Assembly (NCBI RefSeq): GCF_030440515.1
Contig: NZ_CP076543.1
Span: 62,001-126,000 of the forward strand
Origin: Streptomyces xanthophaeus
Lineage (GTDB): Bacteria; Actinomycetota; Actinomycetes; Streptomycetales; Streptomycetaceae
Direction of reading: 5' to 3'
Length of the DNA: 64,000 bases
In this document: piece after piece, positions 1-13,831 of the stretch
Layout of the letters: each line of letters starts with the position of its first letter
Numbering within the stretch: position 1 is the first letter of the stretch
Translations under genes and position numbers: made by a program
Notes under the pieces: generated by a model
Database searches by the model: none
Told to the model about the DNA's origin: nothing
What the model saw: the letters and a program-made list of their open reading frames with translations, nothing else

Positions 1-369
1 GGTGAACTGGCGGGCAGGCCCGCTCTCGGCCCCAACTCGTTGCGGCGGTCCGAGTCCGCGCTGCGCGCCGCCGTCGCGCTCACGCCCGACATCACCCTGG
101 CCTCGCAGGCGCTCGGCGCCGTGCACGCGTACGTGCTGGGTTCGGTCGCCGCCCAGCAAGCCCTTCGACGCGCGGAGCAGCGCACGGGGCTCAGCGGAGA
201 GGAGTGGCAGCGCAGCGTCGGCCCGTACATCAGCGAGGTCCTCGCGGCGGGCGAGCACCCGATGCTCGCCCGCCGCGTCCTCGAAGCCGAAGAACTCGAC
301 CCCGACGTCGAGTTCGCGTTCGGCCTGGACTGCGTGCTCGACGGGCTCGCGGCCCGGCTGGGTCGCTAG
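1..369 (+). CDS. TetR-family regulator, C-terminal part (5' end outside window)
   Basis: The frame is open from the first base and ends in TAG at 367-369, so the DNA-binding N-terminus lies upstream of the window. The visible 122 residues are helical (AVALTPDITLASQALGAV, then VHAYVLGSVAAQQAL) and end in FAFGLDCVLDGLAARLG, the pattern of the C-terminal ligand-binding and dimerisation domain of TetR/TetR_C-type repressors. The helix-turn-helix cannot be seen, so the assignment rests only on the C-terminal pattern. It lies 40 bases ahead of the secreted propeller gene on the same strand; whether the two are linked in function is unknown. Confidence 0.7.
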   Translation, partial: GELAGRPALGPNSLRRSESALRAAVALTPDITLASQALGAVHAYVLGSVAAQQALRRAEQRTGLSGEEWQRSVGPYISEVLAAGEHPMLARRVLEAEELDPDVEFAFGLDCVLDGLAARLGR

Positions 370-409
370 CGGTCCGTACGCGGAGCGGTTCACGGCTGAC
401 GGTCCGCGG

Positions 410-2271
410 GTGAAGGACGGGGCGTACGCGGTCCTGGGCCGGGATTCAGGCCGGACCGGCGGTGCGCGACCGCCGCCGAACGGTCGCTCAGGGCAGGGCA
501 CTCCGGCCCCGCCCCAGCGGCCGAAGTCCCGCCGTCGGCGCGGTCCGGCGGCGCTGATCACCGGCATCCTGCTGGCTGCCGCCCTGCCCTTGGCCGCCGG
601 GGCCCCGCCGGCCTGGGCTGCCGTCGGCATCGCCGAATACCCCGTGCCCACCCCCAGCACCCCGGTCGGCATCACCACCGGCCCCGACGGGGGCCTGTGG
701 TTCACCGAGGCGGTCGGCAACAAGATCGGCCGGATGAGCCCGGCGGGCACCCTCATCGCCGAGTACCCGCTCCCCGGCCAGTTCAGCACTCCGCACGACA
801 TCACCACCGGCCCGGACGGGAACCTCTGGTTCACCATGCAGCACTTCGACTCCCGAGTCGGGAAGATCGACACGAACGGCACCGTCACCGAGTACCCCCT
901 GCCCGACCGGTTCGCCGAGGCCACGGGCATCACCGCCGGCCCGGACGGGGCCATGTGGTTCACCGAGCAGAACGGCCACCGGATCGCCCGCATCACCACG
1001 TCCGGCGCCATCACCGAGTACCCGCTGCCGGCCGGCTCCGGCCAGCCGTCCTACATCACCACCGGGCCGGACGGAAACCTCTGGTTCACCGAGATCGGCG
1101 ACAACCTCATCGGCCGCATGACGCCGTCCGGCGTCGTCACCGAGTTCCCGGTCCCCGGCGGTGGCGGCCCGACCGACATCACCACCGGCCCCGACGGGAA
1201 CCTCTGGTTCACCGTGTTCAGCGGCAACCGGATCGGCCGGATCACCCCGTCCGGCGTGATCACCCAGTACGACGTGCCGTCGAACGGCCTCGCACCCCAG
1301 CCCCAGGACATCGTCGCCGGACCGGACAACAGCCTGTGGTTCACCGATCGCAACAGCGGACAGATCGGGCGGATCAGCACGTCCGGCGTCATCGCCATGT
1401 TCCCCCTGCCCTCCTCGGAGCGCGGCCCCTGGGGCATCACCAAGGGACCGGACGACGACATCTGGTTCGCCGAGACGTCCAGCTTCATCGGCCGCCTCCA
1501 CCTGACCGACGCCGACCTGGCCGTCACGAAGTCCGACACGGGCTCCGATCCCGTCGTGGCGGGCCAGAACGTGACGTACACGCTCACCGCGACGAACAAC
1601 GGCCCGCAGACGGCCGAGGGGGTCGTCCTCCAGGACACCCTTCCGGCCGGACTGCAGTTCGTCTCGGCGTCCCCCGGGTGCACCGCGGCCGACACCCCAC
1701 CGGACGTCGTCTCGTGTGACGTCGGCACCCTCACCGCCGGAGCGAGCGCCGCGCGAACCGTCACCGTGACGGCCACGACCGAGGACGTCGCCCTCGACAC
1801 GGCGGGGGTGGCCGGGGCGGTCTCCGACCCGGCCCCGGCCAACGACACCGCGACGGAGACCACCACCGTCGACGCGGTCACCTGCCTCGGCGAACAGCCC
1901 ACCATCACCGGCACCCCCGGCAACGACCAGATCAACGGCACCCCCGCACGCGATGTGATCCTCGCCTGCGGCGGCAACGACACCGTCAACAGCGGCCCGG
2001 GCGACGACCTCGTATGCGGCGGCCCCGGAGCGGACTCGATCACCGGCGGGCCCGGCAACGACCGCATCGCGGGCGGCGCGGGCGGCGCGGCGACGACACC
2101 CTCCACGGCTCCCCGGGCGACGACGCCGTGACCGGCGGCCCCGGCGACGACTCCCTCTTCGGCGACGTGGGCAACGACAACCTCGACGGCGGCCCGGGTA
2201 CGAACAGCAATGACGGCGGCCCCGGCACCGACGTCTGCGCCAATCCGGGAACGGGCCCCGGCTGCCCGTGA
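410..2271 (+). CDS. Secreted Vgb-like beta-propeller with DUF11 domain and RTX-like repeats; frameshifted near 3' end
   Basis: Start proposed at GTG 410, the first plausible start after the TetR stop; no clear ribosome site. An N-terminal signal (RRRRGPAALITGILLAAAL followed by an AWAA cleavage-like site) suggests export. Seven or so repeats of the type ITTGPDGNLWFTE...IGRI follow, the signature of virginiamycin B lyase-like (NHL/SMP-30-like) propellers. Next comes a DUF11-type adhesion/Ig-like module (DLAVTKSDTGSDPVVAGQ) and then glycine-aspartate repeats such as GTPGNDQINGTP and GGPGADSITGGPGNDRI resembling RTX calcium-binding nonapeptides. Around 2075-2091 the repeat pattern leaves this frame (stop at 2131) and continues in the next one as GDDTLHGSPGDDAVTGGPGDD up to TGA at 2271. 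True antibiotic lyase activity is not implied; propellers of this kind in secreted actinobacterial proteins are mostly uncharacterised. Confidence 0.75.
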
Positions 2272-2355
2272 CCTGAGCCCGACGGGGCCGGACCGGGAGC
2301 ACCCGACGAGCTGCTTGCAGTCGGCAGGCGGAGCCGCTCCTCCCGGGGGGCTTCG

Positions 2356-3108
2356 CTATACCGCCGCGAGGACGGGTCCCTGCGCGGCCCTGGCGTGCTG
2401 CATGGCCGTCAGCCTGCGGACGAAGAGCACCGCGAGGACAGCCGCGGCAAGGTCGAGGACGTCCCCGACCAGCATCGTGGTGGCCGCGTCACGCACGGCG
2501 GCGGGGCTTTGGGCACTGCTGTAGGACATGCCCCCGTACCACCCCAGGAGCCGGGACAGGACGAAGGCGCCCCACCAGAGGTTCACCAGGGTCAGCGGGA
2601 ACCGGCGGTAGCCTCCGTCGGCTCCGGAAGGGGTGCTCGACCCCCAGGTCGTGACAGCGATCCGGTACGGCAGCCAGAGGTTCGCGAGCGGTACGAACCA
2701 GGCGCCGATCGCCCAGCCGCGGGCGAGCTTGTCCGCGCCGGGGGCGAAGACTTCGGCGTTCGTGCGCACCCGGTGGAACCAGACGATGAAGACGATGCCC
2801 GTCACGATCACGGCATTGCCCTGGATCGTGCCGACCAGGCCGGTCAGCCTCTCGCCGCGGACCAGATCGGAGTCGCTGACCGCGGTGGGATCCGCGAGGA
2901 GTCCTTCCATGAGCGAGCGGGTGTTCCAGTCGGCGTACACGGCGCAGACCGTGATGGCGATGACCAGCGCGAACAGCGCGGCCAGCGCGATGGCCAGGCC
3001 CACGGGCGCGCGCAGCCGTACGCCGTTCACACCGGGCGCCGCATACGGGGACGGGGCCGGGGCCGGGGCCGGGACTGGTGCCGGCGGACCGACCGGAGCT
3101 GCGGACAT
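2356..3108 (-). CDS. DUF4328 membrane protein
   Basis: A 250-residue protein starting at ATG 3108 (MSAAPVGPPAP). The N-terminus is a proline-alanine-rich cytoplasmic-type tail of about 30 residues. About five membrane segments follow: LAIALAALFALVIAITVCAV, NAVIVTGIVFIVWFH, WAIGAWFVPLANLWLPYRI, LVNLWWGAFVLSRLLGWY and VLDLAAAVLAVLFVRRL. The order of segments and the WFVP.ANLWLPYR motif are typical of DUF4328, a family common in Streptomyces with no known function. The reading frame is open upstream of 3108, but the proline-rich start and lack of further membrane segments favour this ATG. It is divergent from the sigma-lectin gene, with 422 bases between the two starts. Confidence 0.8.
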   Translation of the reverse strand: MSAAPVGPPAPVPAPAPAPSPYAAPGVNGVRLRAPVGLAIALAALFALVIAITVCAVYADWNTRSLMEGLLADPTAVSDSDLVRGERLTGLVGTIQGNAVIVTGIVFIVWFHRVRTNAEVFAPGADKLARGWAIGAWFVPLANLWLPYRIAVTTWGSSTPSGADGGYRRFPLTLVNLWWGAFVLSRLLGWYGGMSYSSAQSPAAVRDAATTMLVGDVLDLAAAVLAVLFVRRLTAMQHARAAQGPVLAAV

Positions 3109-3421
3109 GCTGAAGGACCCCCACGGGTACAGGACACGAAAAGGCGCACCGGACAGGGCGGGCCAAGCAGAACCTACGTCAGGGGGGCCATCCGCGTCAC
3201 GCTCGTTTCCCCAGGTCAGGGCGAACGACGATCCCAGCGGGGCTTGCACGACCGTGCAGCGGCCGCCGCCGGACGCGCATGCAGGGTCGGGGCGGCGCCG
3301 TCGGGACTTCGACACCGGTGGGCTGGACCGGAAGCAGGGCTTCCTCCGCAACGGTTCTGCCCGGGAGGGCGGCAATGCCGGCAGCGACTCCTGTCCTCGC
3401 CTGCCATTTGCTTGCGGCTCT

Positions 3422-3439
3422 GCAAGGGTGCACACTTGC
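3422..3439. promoter_or_regulatory. Near-perfect 18-bp palindrome in the DUF4328/sigma-factor divergent intergenic region
   Basis: GCAAGGGTGCACACTTGC pairs at eight of nine positions around its centre. It sits about 90 bases ahead of the sigma-factor GTG and about 315 bases ahead of the DUF4328 ATG, inside an otherwise featureless 422-base region (3109-3530). Candidate operator; the binding protein is unknown. The rest of this region shows no gene. Confidence 0.45.
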
Positions 3440-3530
3440 GCGAATTCCGACCGGGCGCAGCGTCGCACCCCCTCATGACGAATAGGCCCGGAACCGACGC
3501 CCGGGTCATCAGAAAGCCACACGGGAGCAC

Positions 3531-5168
3531 GTGTTGAGTACATCGGGTACCGCCCGTCAGCAGCATCTTCGAAGCCTCAGCGACGGGGAACTCTGTGCCC
3601 TGTTGCGCGGGCACACCTCGGAGCCGGACGCGGCGGTCAGCGACGTGATGGACGAGGTGTTCGCCCGTCACCACTCTTCGGTGCTCGCCTACGCCCGTAC
3701 GTGCTGCCGAGACCTGTCCACGGCCCAGGACCTCGCCGCCGAGGCCTTCGCCCGTACCTACCGCGCCATCACCTGGGGTGCCGGACCCGAGTACGCCTGG
3801 CGGCCGTACCTGTTGACCTGCGTGCGCCGTCTGGCGGCAACATGGGCGCGGGATGCCGCCCGTACGCGGCTGTCCGACGATTTCGAGGAATGGGCCGCCC
3901 AGCTGTCGGACGGCCAGGACACCGAGGACGCCGTCTTCTCGGCGGAAGAGGGATCGCTGGTCCTGCGTGCCTACCGGACGCTGCCGGAGCGCTGGCAGGC
4001 CGTGCTGTGGCACTCCGTCGTCGAACACGAGCCGGCGGCCGAGACCGCAGCACGCCTCGGGATATCGGCGGGTGGCATCGGCTCACTGGTCTCGCGTGCC
4101 CGGGAAGGCTTGCGGGAGGCGTACTTGCGCGCTCACCTGGACCAGGCCGCGAGCGACGAGTGCAAGCACTACGGTGGGCAGATCGCCGCCAGGCTGCGCC
4201 GACCGGGCAAGCGCCTCACCCGGGACCTGGGCCGCCACCTTCAGGGGTGCGACGACTGTGCGCGCGCCGAGCGCGACCTGCGCGATGTCAACGGCCGTCT
4301 GGGCGTGCTGCTGCTGGGTGGGATCCTGCTGTGGAACCCCGCCTCCTTCCTGTCGGCCCTCGGTGGGGGCGGGACGCAGCTCGCCTCGGCCACACTGAGC
4401 GGGACGCAGCTCGCCGGAGCCAAGGCCGGCCCCGTGAAATGGGCCGCTGCGGCAGCCCTTGCGGGAACGGCGGCCACCGTGGTCGTCCTGCTGCCGGCCG
4501 ACTCCGGGAGCGACAGGCCCGGGCAGGCCGCAGCTCCTGCCAGAACGTCCGCGGCCCCTGTCGGCCCGCTCCCGGAGACCGCACCGGTCGTGGCCATCGG
4601 TCCGGCAGCTTTCGCCACCGCCCCCGCCACAGCGCTCCCTTCCGCCACCGCGTCCGCCTCGGCCTCCGCTTCTGCGTCCGCCGTGCCGCCTTCCGCGTCG
4701 CCCTCGACGGATCGCACGGGCGCCGCCCTGGTCAACGTGGCTTCGGGGCTGTGCGTCGGCCTTGGCGGCGACGGTTCTGCCGGCCCGGTGCAGCTCGAGA
4801 AGTGCACCGGAAAGGCCAGCCAGGGATGGCAGCAGCTGCCTGCCCATCAGAACACGTACCAACTCCGCAACGCGGACACCGGCACCTGCCTCGACGGAAC
4901 CAACGGCGGCGGGAACCTCGTCGCGGTCACCCTTCGCCCCTGCCGGACCGGCCCGGACCGCGCGACGCAACTCTGGCGGTTCGAGCCGGACGCACGACGC
5001 GGCGCGTTCCGCGTCTGGTTCGTGCCGAGGGTCTGGCACACCGACTACTCCGACCATCTGCTGGGCCCGCGGAACTGGCCGAAGGCCGACCCGCCGCGCC
5101 CGGGATCGGAGATGGTGCACCTGCCCAACTACTACAACTCGGTGAACCTGCTCTTCGCCCTCAGGTGA
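3531..5168 (+). CDS. ECF-type sigma factor fused to zinc-finger anti-sigma-like segment, membrane segment(s) and ricin-type lectin domain
   Basis: A 545-residue protein starting at GTG 3531, preceded by GGGAG at a good distance. Residues about 40-105 carry sigma-70 region 2 (EVFARHHSSVLAYARTCC, DLAAEAFARTYRAI) and about 140-200 region 4 (YRTLPERWQAVLWHSVVEHE, then AARLGISAGGIGSLVSRARE). A zinc-finger anti-sigma-like motif follows: His236-x3-Cys240-x2-Cys243. Hydrophobic stretches lie at about 257-277 and 303-321, then an alanine/serine/proline linker, then from about 398 a ricin B-type lectin region with two QxW-like motifs (SQGWQQL and TQLWRFE). Inference: a single-chain envelope sensor in which sugar or wall binding releases the sigma portion. 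With one membrane crossing the lectin would be outside, with two it would be inside. ECF groups with such fused C-termini are known in actinobacteria. Confidence 0.85.
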   Translation: MLSTSGTARQQHLRSLSDGELCALLRGHTSEPDAAVSDVMDEVFARHHSSVLAYARTCCRDLSTAQDLAAEAFARTYRAITWGAGPEYAWRPYLLTCVRRLAATWARDAARTRLSDDFEEWAAQLSDGQDTEDAVFSAEEGSLVLRAYRTLPERWQAVLWHSVVEHEPAAETAARLGISAGGIGSLVSRAREGLREAYLRAHLDQAASDECKHYGGQIAARLRRPGKRLTRDLGRHLQGCDDCARAERDLRDVNGRLGVLLLGGILLWNPASFLSALGGGGTQLASATLSGTQLAGAKAGPVKWAAAAALAGTAATVVVLLPADSGSDRPGQAAAPARTSAAPVGPLPETAPVVAIGPAAFATAPATALPSATASASASASASAVPPSASPSTDRTGAALVNVASGLCVGLGGDGSAGPVQLEKCTGKASQGWQQLPAHQNTYQLRNADTGTCLDGTNGGGNLVAVTLRPCRTGPDRATQLWRFEPDARRGAFRVWFVPRVWHTDYSDHLLGPRNWPKADPPRPGSEMVHLPNYYNSVNLLFALR

Positions 5169-5319
5169 GCGCCCGGGCGGACAGGGGGCGGCTCGCCCGA
5201 AGTGGCGGCCGTCCCGCAGGCAAGGATCACCACTGACCTGCGGCCAGCTCGGTGACACTCGCATCGCGTTCTGCCAGGCGGGCGCAGGCTACTCGCGTCC
5301 GACAGACGACACTGGACCC

Positions 5320-5586
5320 ATGAGCGAGCACCGCTTCACCCGCGACGACACCAGCGCCAGCATGGCCCCGGCCGCTGTCCGCCCACCCCACTACCGGCAC
5401 AAACTCCGATACGAAAAGCCGGCGGTGGCGGCCCGGACCAGTCCCGAGGGGCACACGCTGCGCGCTCTGTCCGACCTCACGGTGGTGACCTGTGCCTGCG
5501 GCCTCACCACCCCGGCGCTGCCGAACGACGACGCGCGACTCGCCTACGAGGCGCACCGCAACGAGATCCGGGACGAGCTGGCCTGA
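5320..5586 (+). CDS. Small hypothetical protein
   Basis: An 88-residue protein from ATG 5320 with no recognised family. It contains one CxC pair (VVTCACGLTTPAL) and an acidic helical C-terminus (ARLAYEAHRNEIRDELA). Codon third positions are G/C-rich as in neighbouring genes, which supports it being real. It has no signal peptide or membrane segment. It stands alone, 150 bases after the sigma-lectin gene and just before the paired hairpin repeats at 5641-5704. Function unknown. Confidence 0.55.
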   Translation: MSEHRFTRDDTSASMAPAAVRPPHYRHKLRYEKPAVAARTSPEGHTLRALSDLTVVTCACGLTTPALPNDDARLAYEAHRNEIRDELA

Positions 5587-5640
5587 GCACCGGCTCAGCA
5601 GCCGATCGCGTCGCGGACCGGTGCGCCCCGGGTCGGCCCG

Positions 5641-5704
5641 CCGGGCGGCGTGGTTGGCGCCCGGCGGCCGCCCCGGGCGGCGTGGTTGGCGCCCGGCGGC
5701 CGCC
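5641..5704. repeat. Perfect 32-bp tandem duplication, each copy forming a hairpin
   Basis: Two identical 32-base units lie head to tail at 5641-5672 and 5673-5704. Each unit holds the inverted repeat CCGGGCG / CGCCCGG around a 10-base loop, so the transcript can fold two consecutive identical stem-loops. It lies 55 bases after the small gene ending at 5586, in a 465-base gene-free stretch (5587-6051). It may serve as a terminator or RNA-stability element. I see no other feature in that stretch apart from the ribosome site of the next gene. Confidence 0.7.
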
Positions 5705-6051
5705 GCCCGTCGTCGTCGAGGGCGCCGTCATCCGCCCGGTGTGGAGGGCCCGTTCCGCCTGTCCGACCTCCGACCGCCCTTCCCCAGGAACAACAACAGG
5801 AAGGTGCAACCCCGCTGCACCACGGGGCCACACGGACCACTCCACCCTTATGATCAACGGACCCCGCCGCCACACAGCGCAGCAGCAGCCACCGGCCCGG
5901 CGCCACACCACCCGCCAGGCCCGGCAAAGCCCCCGGAGACCACCGGCACGGCGCGGCCTGCCGACCCCGGCCCCGCACGGCACCACTGGCACCACCCCTG
6001 GCACGACCCGGCACGGCACGGCACCTACCGGAACACCAGAGAGGAACCCAC

Positions 6052-6546
6052 GTGGAAACTGCACGAACCGCAACGCTGGTCGCCGCGACCATCGCCGCCG
6101 GACTCATCAGCGGCCTCTTCTACGCCTTCACCGTCGCCGTGATGCCCGGCCTCGCCCGCAGCACCGACAGAACCACCGTGGAAACCATGCAGAACATCAA
6201 CAAAGCCATCCTCAACGGGTGGTTCATACTCGCCTACCTCGGCGCACCGCTCCTGATCACGGCCACCCTGGTCCTCCACGCCACCGACCCTGACACCCGG
6301 GACACCGTCCTCCCGCTCGCCGCCGCGCTCGCCGCCTGCCTGGCCGCGATGATCGTCACCGCCCGCATCAACATCCCGCTCAACAACGCCCTGGAACAGG
6401 CCGGACCCCCCGAACACCACACCGACCCCGCCATCCACACCACCCGCACCGCCTACGAAACCCCCTGGGTCAGGGCGAACACCTGGCGCACCATCCTCAC
6501 CACCCTCAGCCTCGCCCTCCTCGCCTACGCCCTCACCCTCCACTGA
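6052..6546 (+). CDS. DUF1772 (anthrone-oxygenase-like) membrane protein
   Basis: A 164-residue protein with GTG start at 6052 and ribosome site GAGAGG seven to eight bases upstream. Four membrane segments are visible: ATLVAATIAAGLISGLFYAF, WFILAYLGAPLLITATLV, LPLAAALAACLAAMIVTARI and TILTTLSLALLAYALTL. The N-terminal GLISGLFYAFTVAVMPGL with a following MQNINKAILN is the typical DUF1772 pattern. Some members of this family are anthrone oxygenases in polyketide pathways, but most genomic copies, like this isolated one, have no known substrate. No polyketide genes are nearby. Confidence 0.85.
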   Translation: METARTATLVAATIAAGLISGLFYAFTVAVMPGLARSTDRTTVETMQNINKAILNGWFILAYLGAPLLITATLVLHATDPDTRDTVLPLAAALAACLAAMIVTARINIPLNNALEQAGPPEHHTDPAIHTTRTAYETPWVRANTWRTILTTLSLALLAYALTLH

Positions 6547-6640
6547 CCCCCGGCACACAGGAACACCAGCGGCCCGCACCATCTCGACCGGGAGGCAGGG
6601 GCATGCCGCCCGCCGTTCCGTTCCCCCAGACGATCCATCC

Positions 6641-6694
6641 GGGTGAGCCGGCCGGGCCCTGCGTCACCGCGCAGCAGGCCCGCCCGGCTCACCC
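6641..6694. terminator. Bidirectional stem-loop terminator between DUF1772 gene and gdhA
   Basis: GGGTGAGCCGG at 6641-6651 is the exact reverse complement of 6684-6694, giving an 11-bp perfect stem with further G+C pairing inside. It sits between the 3' ends of two convergent genes (ending 6546 and 6716), where a shared terminator is expected. Confidence 0.75.
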
Positions 6695-6715
6695 GAGTGC
6701 GACATGATCGTCGGA

Positions 6716-11477
<4,762 letters not shown>

Positions 11478-11481
<4 letters not shown>

Positions 11482-12623
11482 CCGCTCGGACCGGCCCGGT
11501 TCCCCTCGCCGGGCGTTTCGAGGCCGTCGTGGCCGGCGGCGGGCCGGCCGGGGCCGTCGCCGCTCTGGTCCTGGCCCGGGCAGGCCGGCGCGTCCTGCTG
11601 GTGGACGGGGGCAGGCCGGGTGTGCCCTCCGCCGCTTTCACGATCGGGGAGACCCTGCCGCCCGCGGCCCGGCCACTGCTCGACGACCTGGGGCTCTGGG
11701 CCGCCTTCAGCGCCGGCACGCACCTGAGCTGCCCGGGCACCTACGCGTCCTGGGGATCGGCGCAGTTGCACGGCCACAGCCACCTGCTCGACCCGCACGG
11801 CCACGGCTGGCACCTCGACCGCGACCGGTTCGACGCCTTCCTGCGCGAGGCCGCAGGGGCCGCGGGGGCGCTGGTCCGGCGGGCCGTCGTGATCGGCCAC
11901 CGCAGCACGGCCGGGGAGCAGCACCTGCTGGTGCGGGAGGGGGGCGGCGCCGTACGGGAGCTGCGCTCGGGCTGGGTGGTGGACGCGACGGGCCGCCGCG
12001 CGCTCATCGGCCGCCGCCTGGCCCGGCGGCGCCGGCAGGACCGGCTCGTGGCCGCGTACACGCTGCTCGGCGGGCACGGGGTGGGCGGCCACGCCGGGGA
12101 CCTGGAGCTGCGTACCCTCGTCGAGGCGGTGCCCGAGGGCTGGTGGTACACCGCCAGGGTCCCCGCCGGGCGGGTGGTCGCCCATCTCACCGACGCCGAC
12201 CTCGCCGCTGCCCGGCTGCGGACGGCGGACGGATTCCGGTGCGCGGCGTCGCGCACCCGGCACGTACGGGAGCGCCTGAGCGGCTACGACCCGGCCGGCT
12301 CCCCCGCGCCGCGCTGGACGGCCGCCCACGGACTGCGGCTGTCCCCGCCGGCCGGCCCCGGATGGGTCGCCGCCGGGGACGCCGCGATCGCCTTCGACCC
12401 CCTGTCCTCCCAGGGCATCCTCACGGCCCTGCACACCGGAGCCCACGCCGGCCGGGCCGTCGACCGGTGCCTGGCCGGCGACACGGGCGCCCTCGCGTCC
12501 TACGCCTCGTTCCTGGACGGCGTCGCGGACGCCTACCACCACCATCACGCCCGGTCGTACGCCGAGGAGCGGCGGTGGCCGGAGCACCCGTTCTGGCGCC
12601 GCCGCAACGGGTGGCCGCACTGA
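11478..12623 (+). CDS. LodB/GoxB-like flavoprotein (FAD-dependent, tryptophan-halogenase-like fold)
   Basis: A 381-residue protein whose GTG start overlaps the oxidase stop codon by four bases (GTGA), so the two are translationally coupled. The N-terminal dinucleotide-binding motif is VVAGGGPAGAVAALVLARAG. The second FAD motif is WVAAGDAAIAFDPLSSQGIL, as in tryptophan-halogenase-type and geranylgeranyl-reductase-type flavoproteins. In the known lysine and glycine oxidase systems a flavoprotein of this kind is needed to form the tryptophylquinone in the partner oxidase. The tight coupling here strongly supports the same job. The C-terminus carries four histidines in a row after DAYH, of unknown meaning. 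Confidence 0.85.
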
Positions 12624-12642
12624 CCCGCGGCCGCCTGTACCG

Positions 12643-12679
12643 GTGGCAGCCCCGGGGTCTTCACGCTGCGTGCTGCCAC
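12643..12679. terminator. Stem-loop between convergent genes
   Basis: GTGGCAGC at 12643-12650 pairs perfectly with GCTGCCAC at 12672-12679, in the 62-base gap between the flavoprotein gene ending at 12623 and the leftward membrane gene ending at 12686. The loop is long (21 bases), so strength is uncertain. Confidence 0.55.
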
Positions 12680-12685
12680 AGCCGG

Positions 12686-13528
12686 CTACGGTCGCTCGAA
12701 GAGCTGCAGCACCCCGCCGAACGAGAAGCACAGCGCACCGGTCAGCGTCGCCCAGTTGGCGATGTCGACGTTGACCAGGCTCCCGGTGGCGGGGCGGGTG
12801 AAGGCCGCCAGCGCCGAGACCATGAAGAGGACCGAACCGAACTGGTTCACCGCCACGACCCACCACCCGAGACTGCGGGAGCGCATGCACGGCCGGTGCC
12901 GGTGGCAGATCTCGGCGAACGCGAGATGCCCCGAGACGAGGAACAGCACGCACCCGATCACGTCGGGCGTCCAGATCAGCCGGTTGACCTGCCGGACGGT
13001 GAGGCCTTCCAGGAAGGAGTCCAGCAGATTGACACCGAACACGAGCGTGCCGGCGAACAGGACGAACGTGCTCAGCCAGTCCAGCCGCATCGGCTCGTAA
13101 CCCCACCACCGCCAGCCGGCCGTGACCAGGAAACCGCCGCCCTCGGCGTGCCGGGGCGCGTTCAGCACCTGCAGAACCGAGACATAGCCCCCGGTGCTGA
13201 AGAACAGTCCCCCGACGAGGTACACCCAGGCGCTGACGAGCGGATCACCCGAACCGAACTGTGAGACCGCGGCGCCGACGGCGAAGAGCGCCCCTCCGAC
13301 GACGAACGCACCGGAGGCGACGACGTTGAGCCTGCGCAGACGGCGCAATGCCCCGGGATCGGCGGCCGAGACCCGGCCGGCCGTGTCCCCCGGGCCCCGG
13401 ACCGACAGCGTGCCGCGCTTGCGCGCCGGCCGCGAGTCCCAGACCACGGTCTCCCCCTCGGGACGCCGCCAGGTACGCCGGGTGATGAACGGTCCTGCGC
13501 CTTCGACGCTCTCCAGAGGCTGTCCCAC
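12686..13528 (-). CDS. Multi-pass membrane protein, possibly YrhK-like
   Basis: A 280-residue protein from ATG 13528. A soluble N-terminus of about 70 residues is followed by about seven hydrophobic segments, including VASGAFVVGGALFAVGAA, AWVYLVGGLFFSTGGYVSVL, FVLFAGTLVFGVNLLDSF, VIGCVLFLVSGHLAFAEI and WWVVAVNQFGSVLFMVSALA. The recurring pattern of VGGLFF, GCVLFLVSGHLAF and ATLTGALCFSFGGVLQL resembles YrhK-type repeats, but I am not certain of the family. Function unknown; presumably in the cytoplasmic membrane. It is divergent from zwf with about 300 bases between the starts. Confidence 0.7.
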   Translation of the reverse strand: MGQPLESVEGAGPFITRRTWRRPEGETVVWDSRPARKRGTLSVRGPGDTAGRVSAADPGALRRLRRLNVVASGAFVVGGALFAVGAAVSQFGSGDPLVSAWVYLVGGLFFSTGGYVSVLQVLNAPRHAEGGGFLVTAGWRWWGYEPMRLDWLSTFVLFAGTLVFGVNLLDSFLEGLTVRQVNRLIWTPDVIGCVLFLVSGHLAFAEICHRHRPCMRSRSLGWWVVAVNQFGSVLFMVSALAAFTRPATGSLVNVDIANWATLTGALCFSFGGVLQLFERP

Positions 13529-13831
13529 GAGCCGAGACTAGTGCCGGGGGCGACATCCGGCCGTCAGCGAAACGGACCCGGCGCCCACGGCCCGCCCCGG
13601 CGGGAGGGGGCCCGTGTTGCCGTGACCCGGGTGGTGGAATCCCGGGTGCCGGATGCCTGGTGAACACGCACAGTGGGTTCTCAGGGCGATGCGACCGCCC
13701 GGAACGGAAGTGCGGCGCATGGCCTCGGGCACAGCTGTGCACCTCGTACGAGTGGGACTCGGGCGGATGGACGGCGGTCCCGTACGTCGTGCCACGGAGC
13801 GCCCCGGCGCCGACGCGTGAGGATGCCCGCC
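13529..13831. other. Divergent intergenic region upstream of zwf
   Basis: 303 bases between the starts of the membrane protein and zwf. It must hold both promoters, but I see no convincing palindrome, -10/-35 pair or small gene apart from the GTGAGG ribosome site just ahead of ATG 13832. Confidence 0.4.

Noticed and set aside
410..2271. True virginiamycin B lyase
   Set aside because: The propeller repeats fit, but the protein is exported and carries DUF11 and RTX-like parts, unlike cytosolic Vgb resistance enzymes.
488..2302. Long open frame antisense to the propeller gene
   Set aside because: Arginine/glycine-rich translation without domain content; the opposite strand encodes regular propeller and RTX-like repeats.
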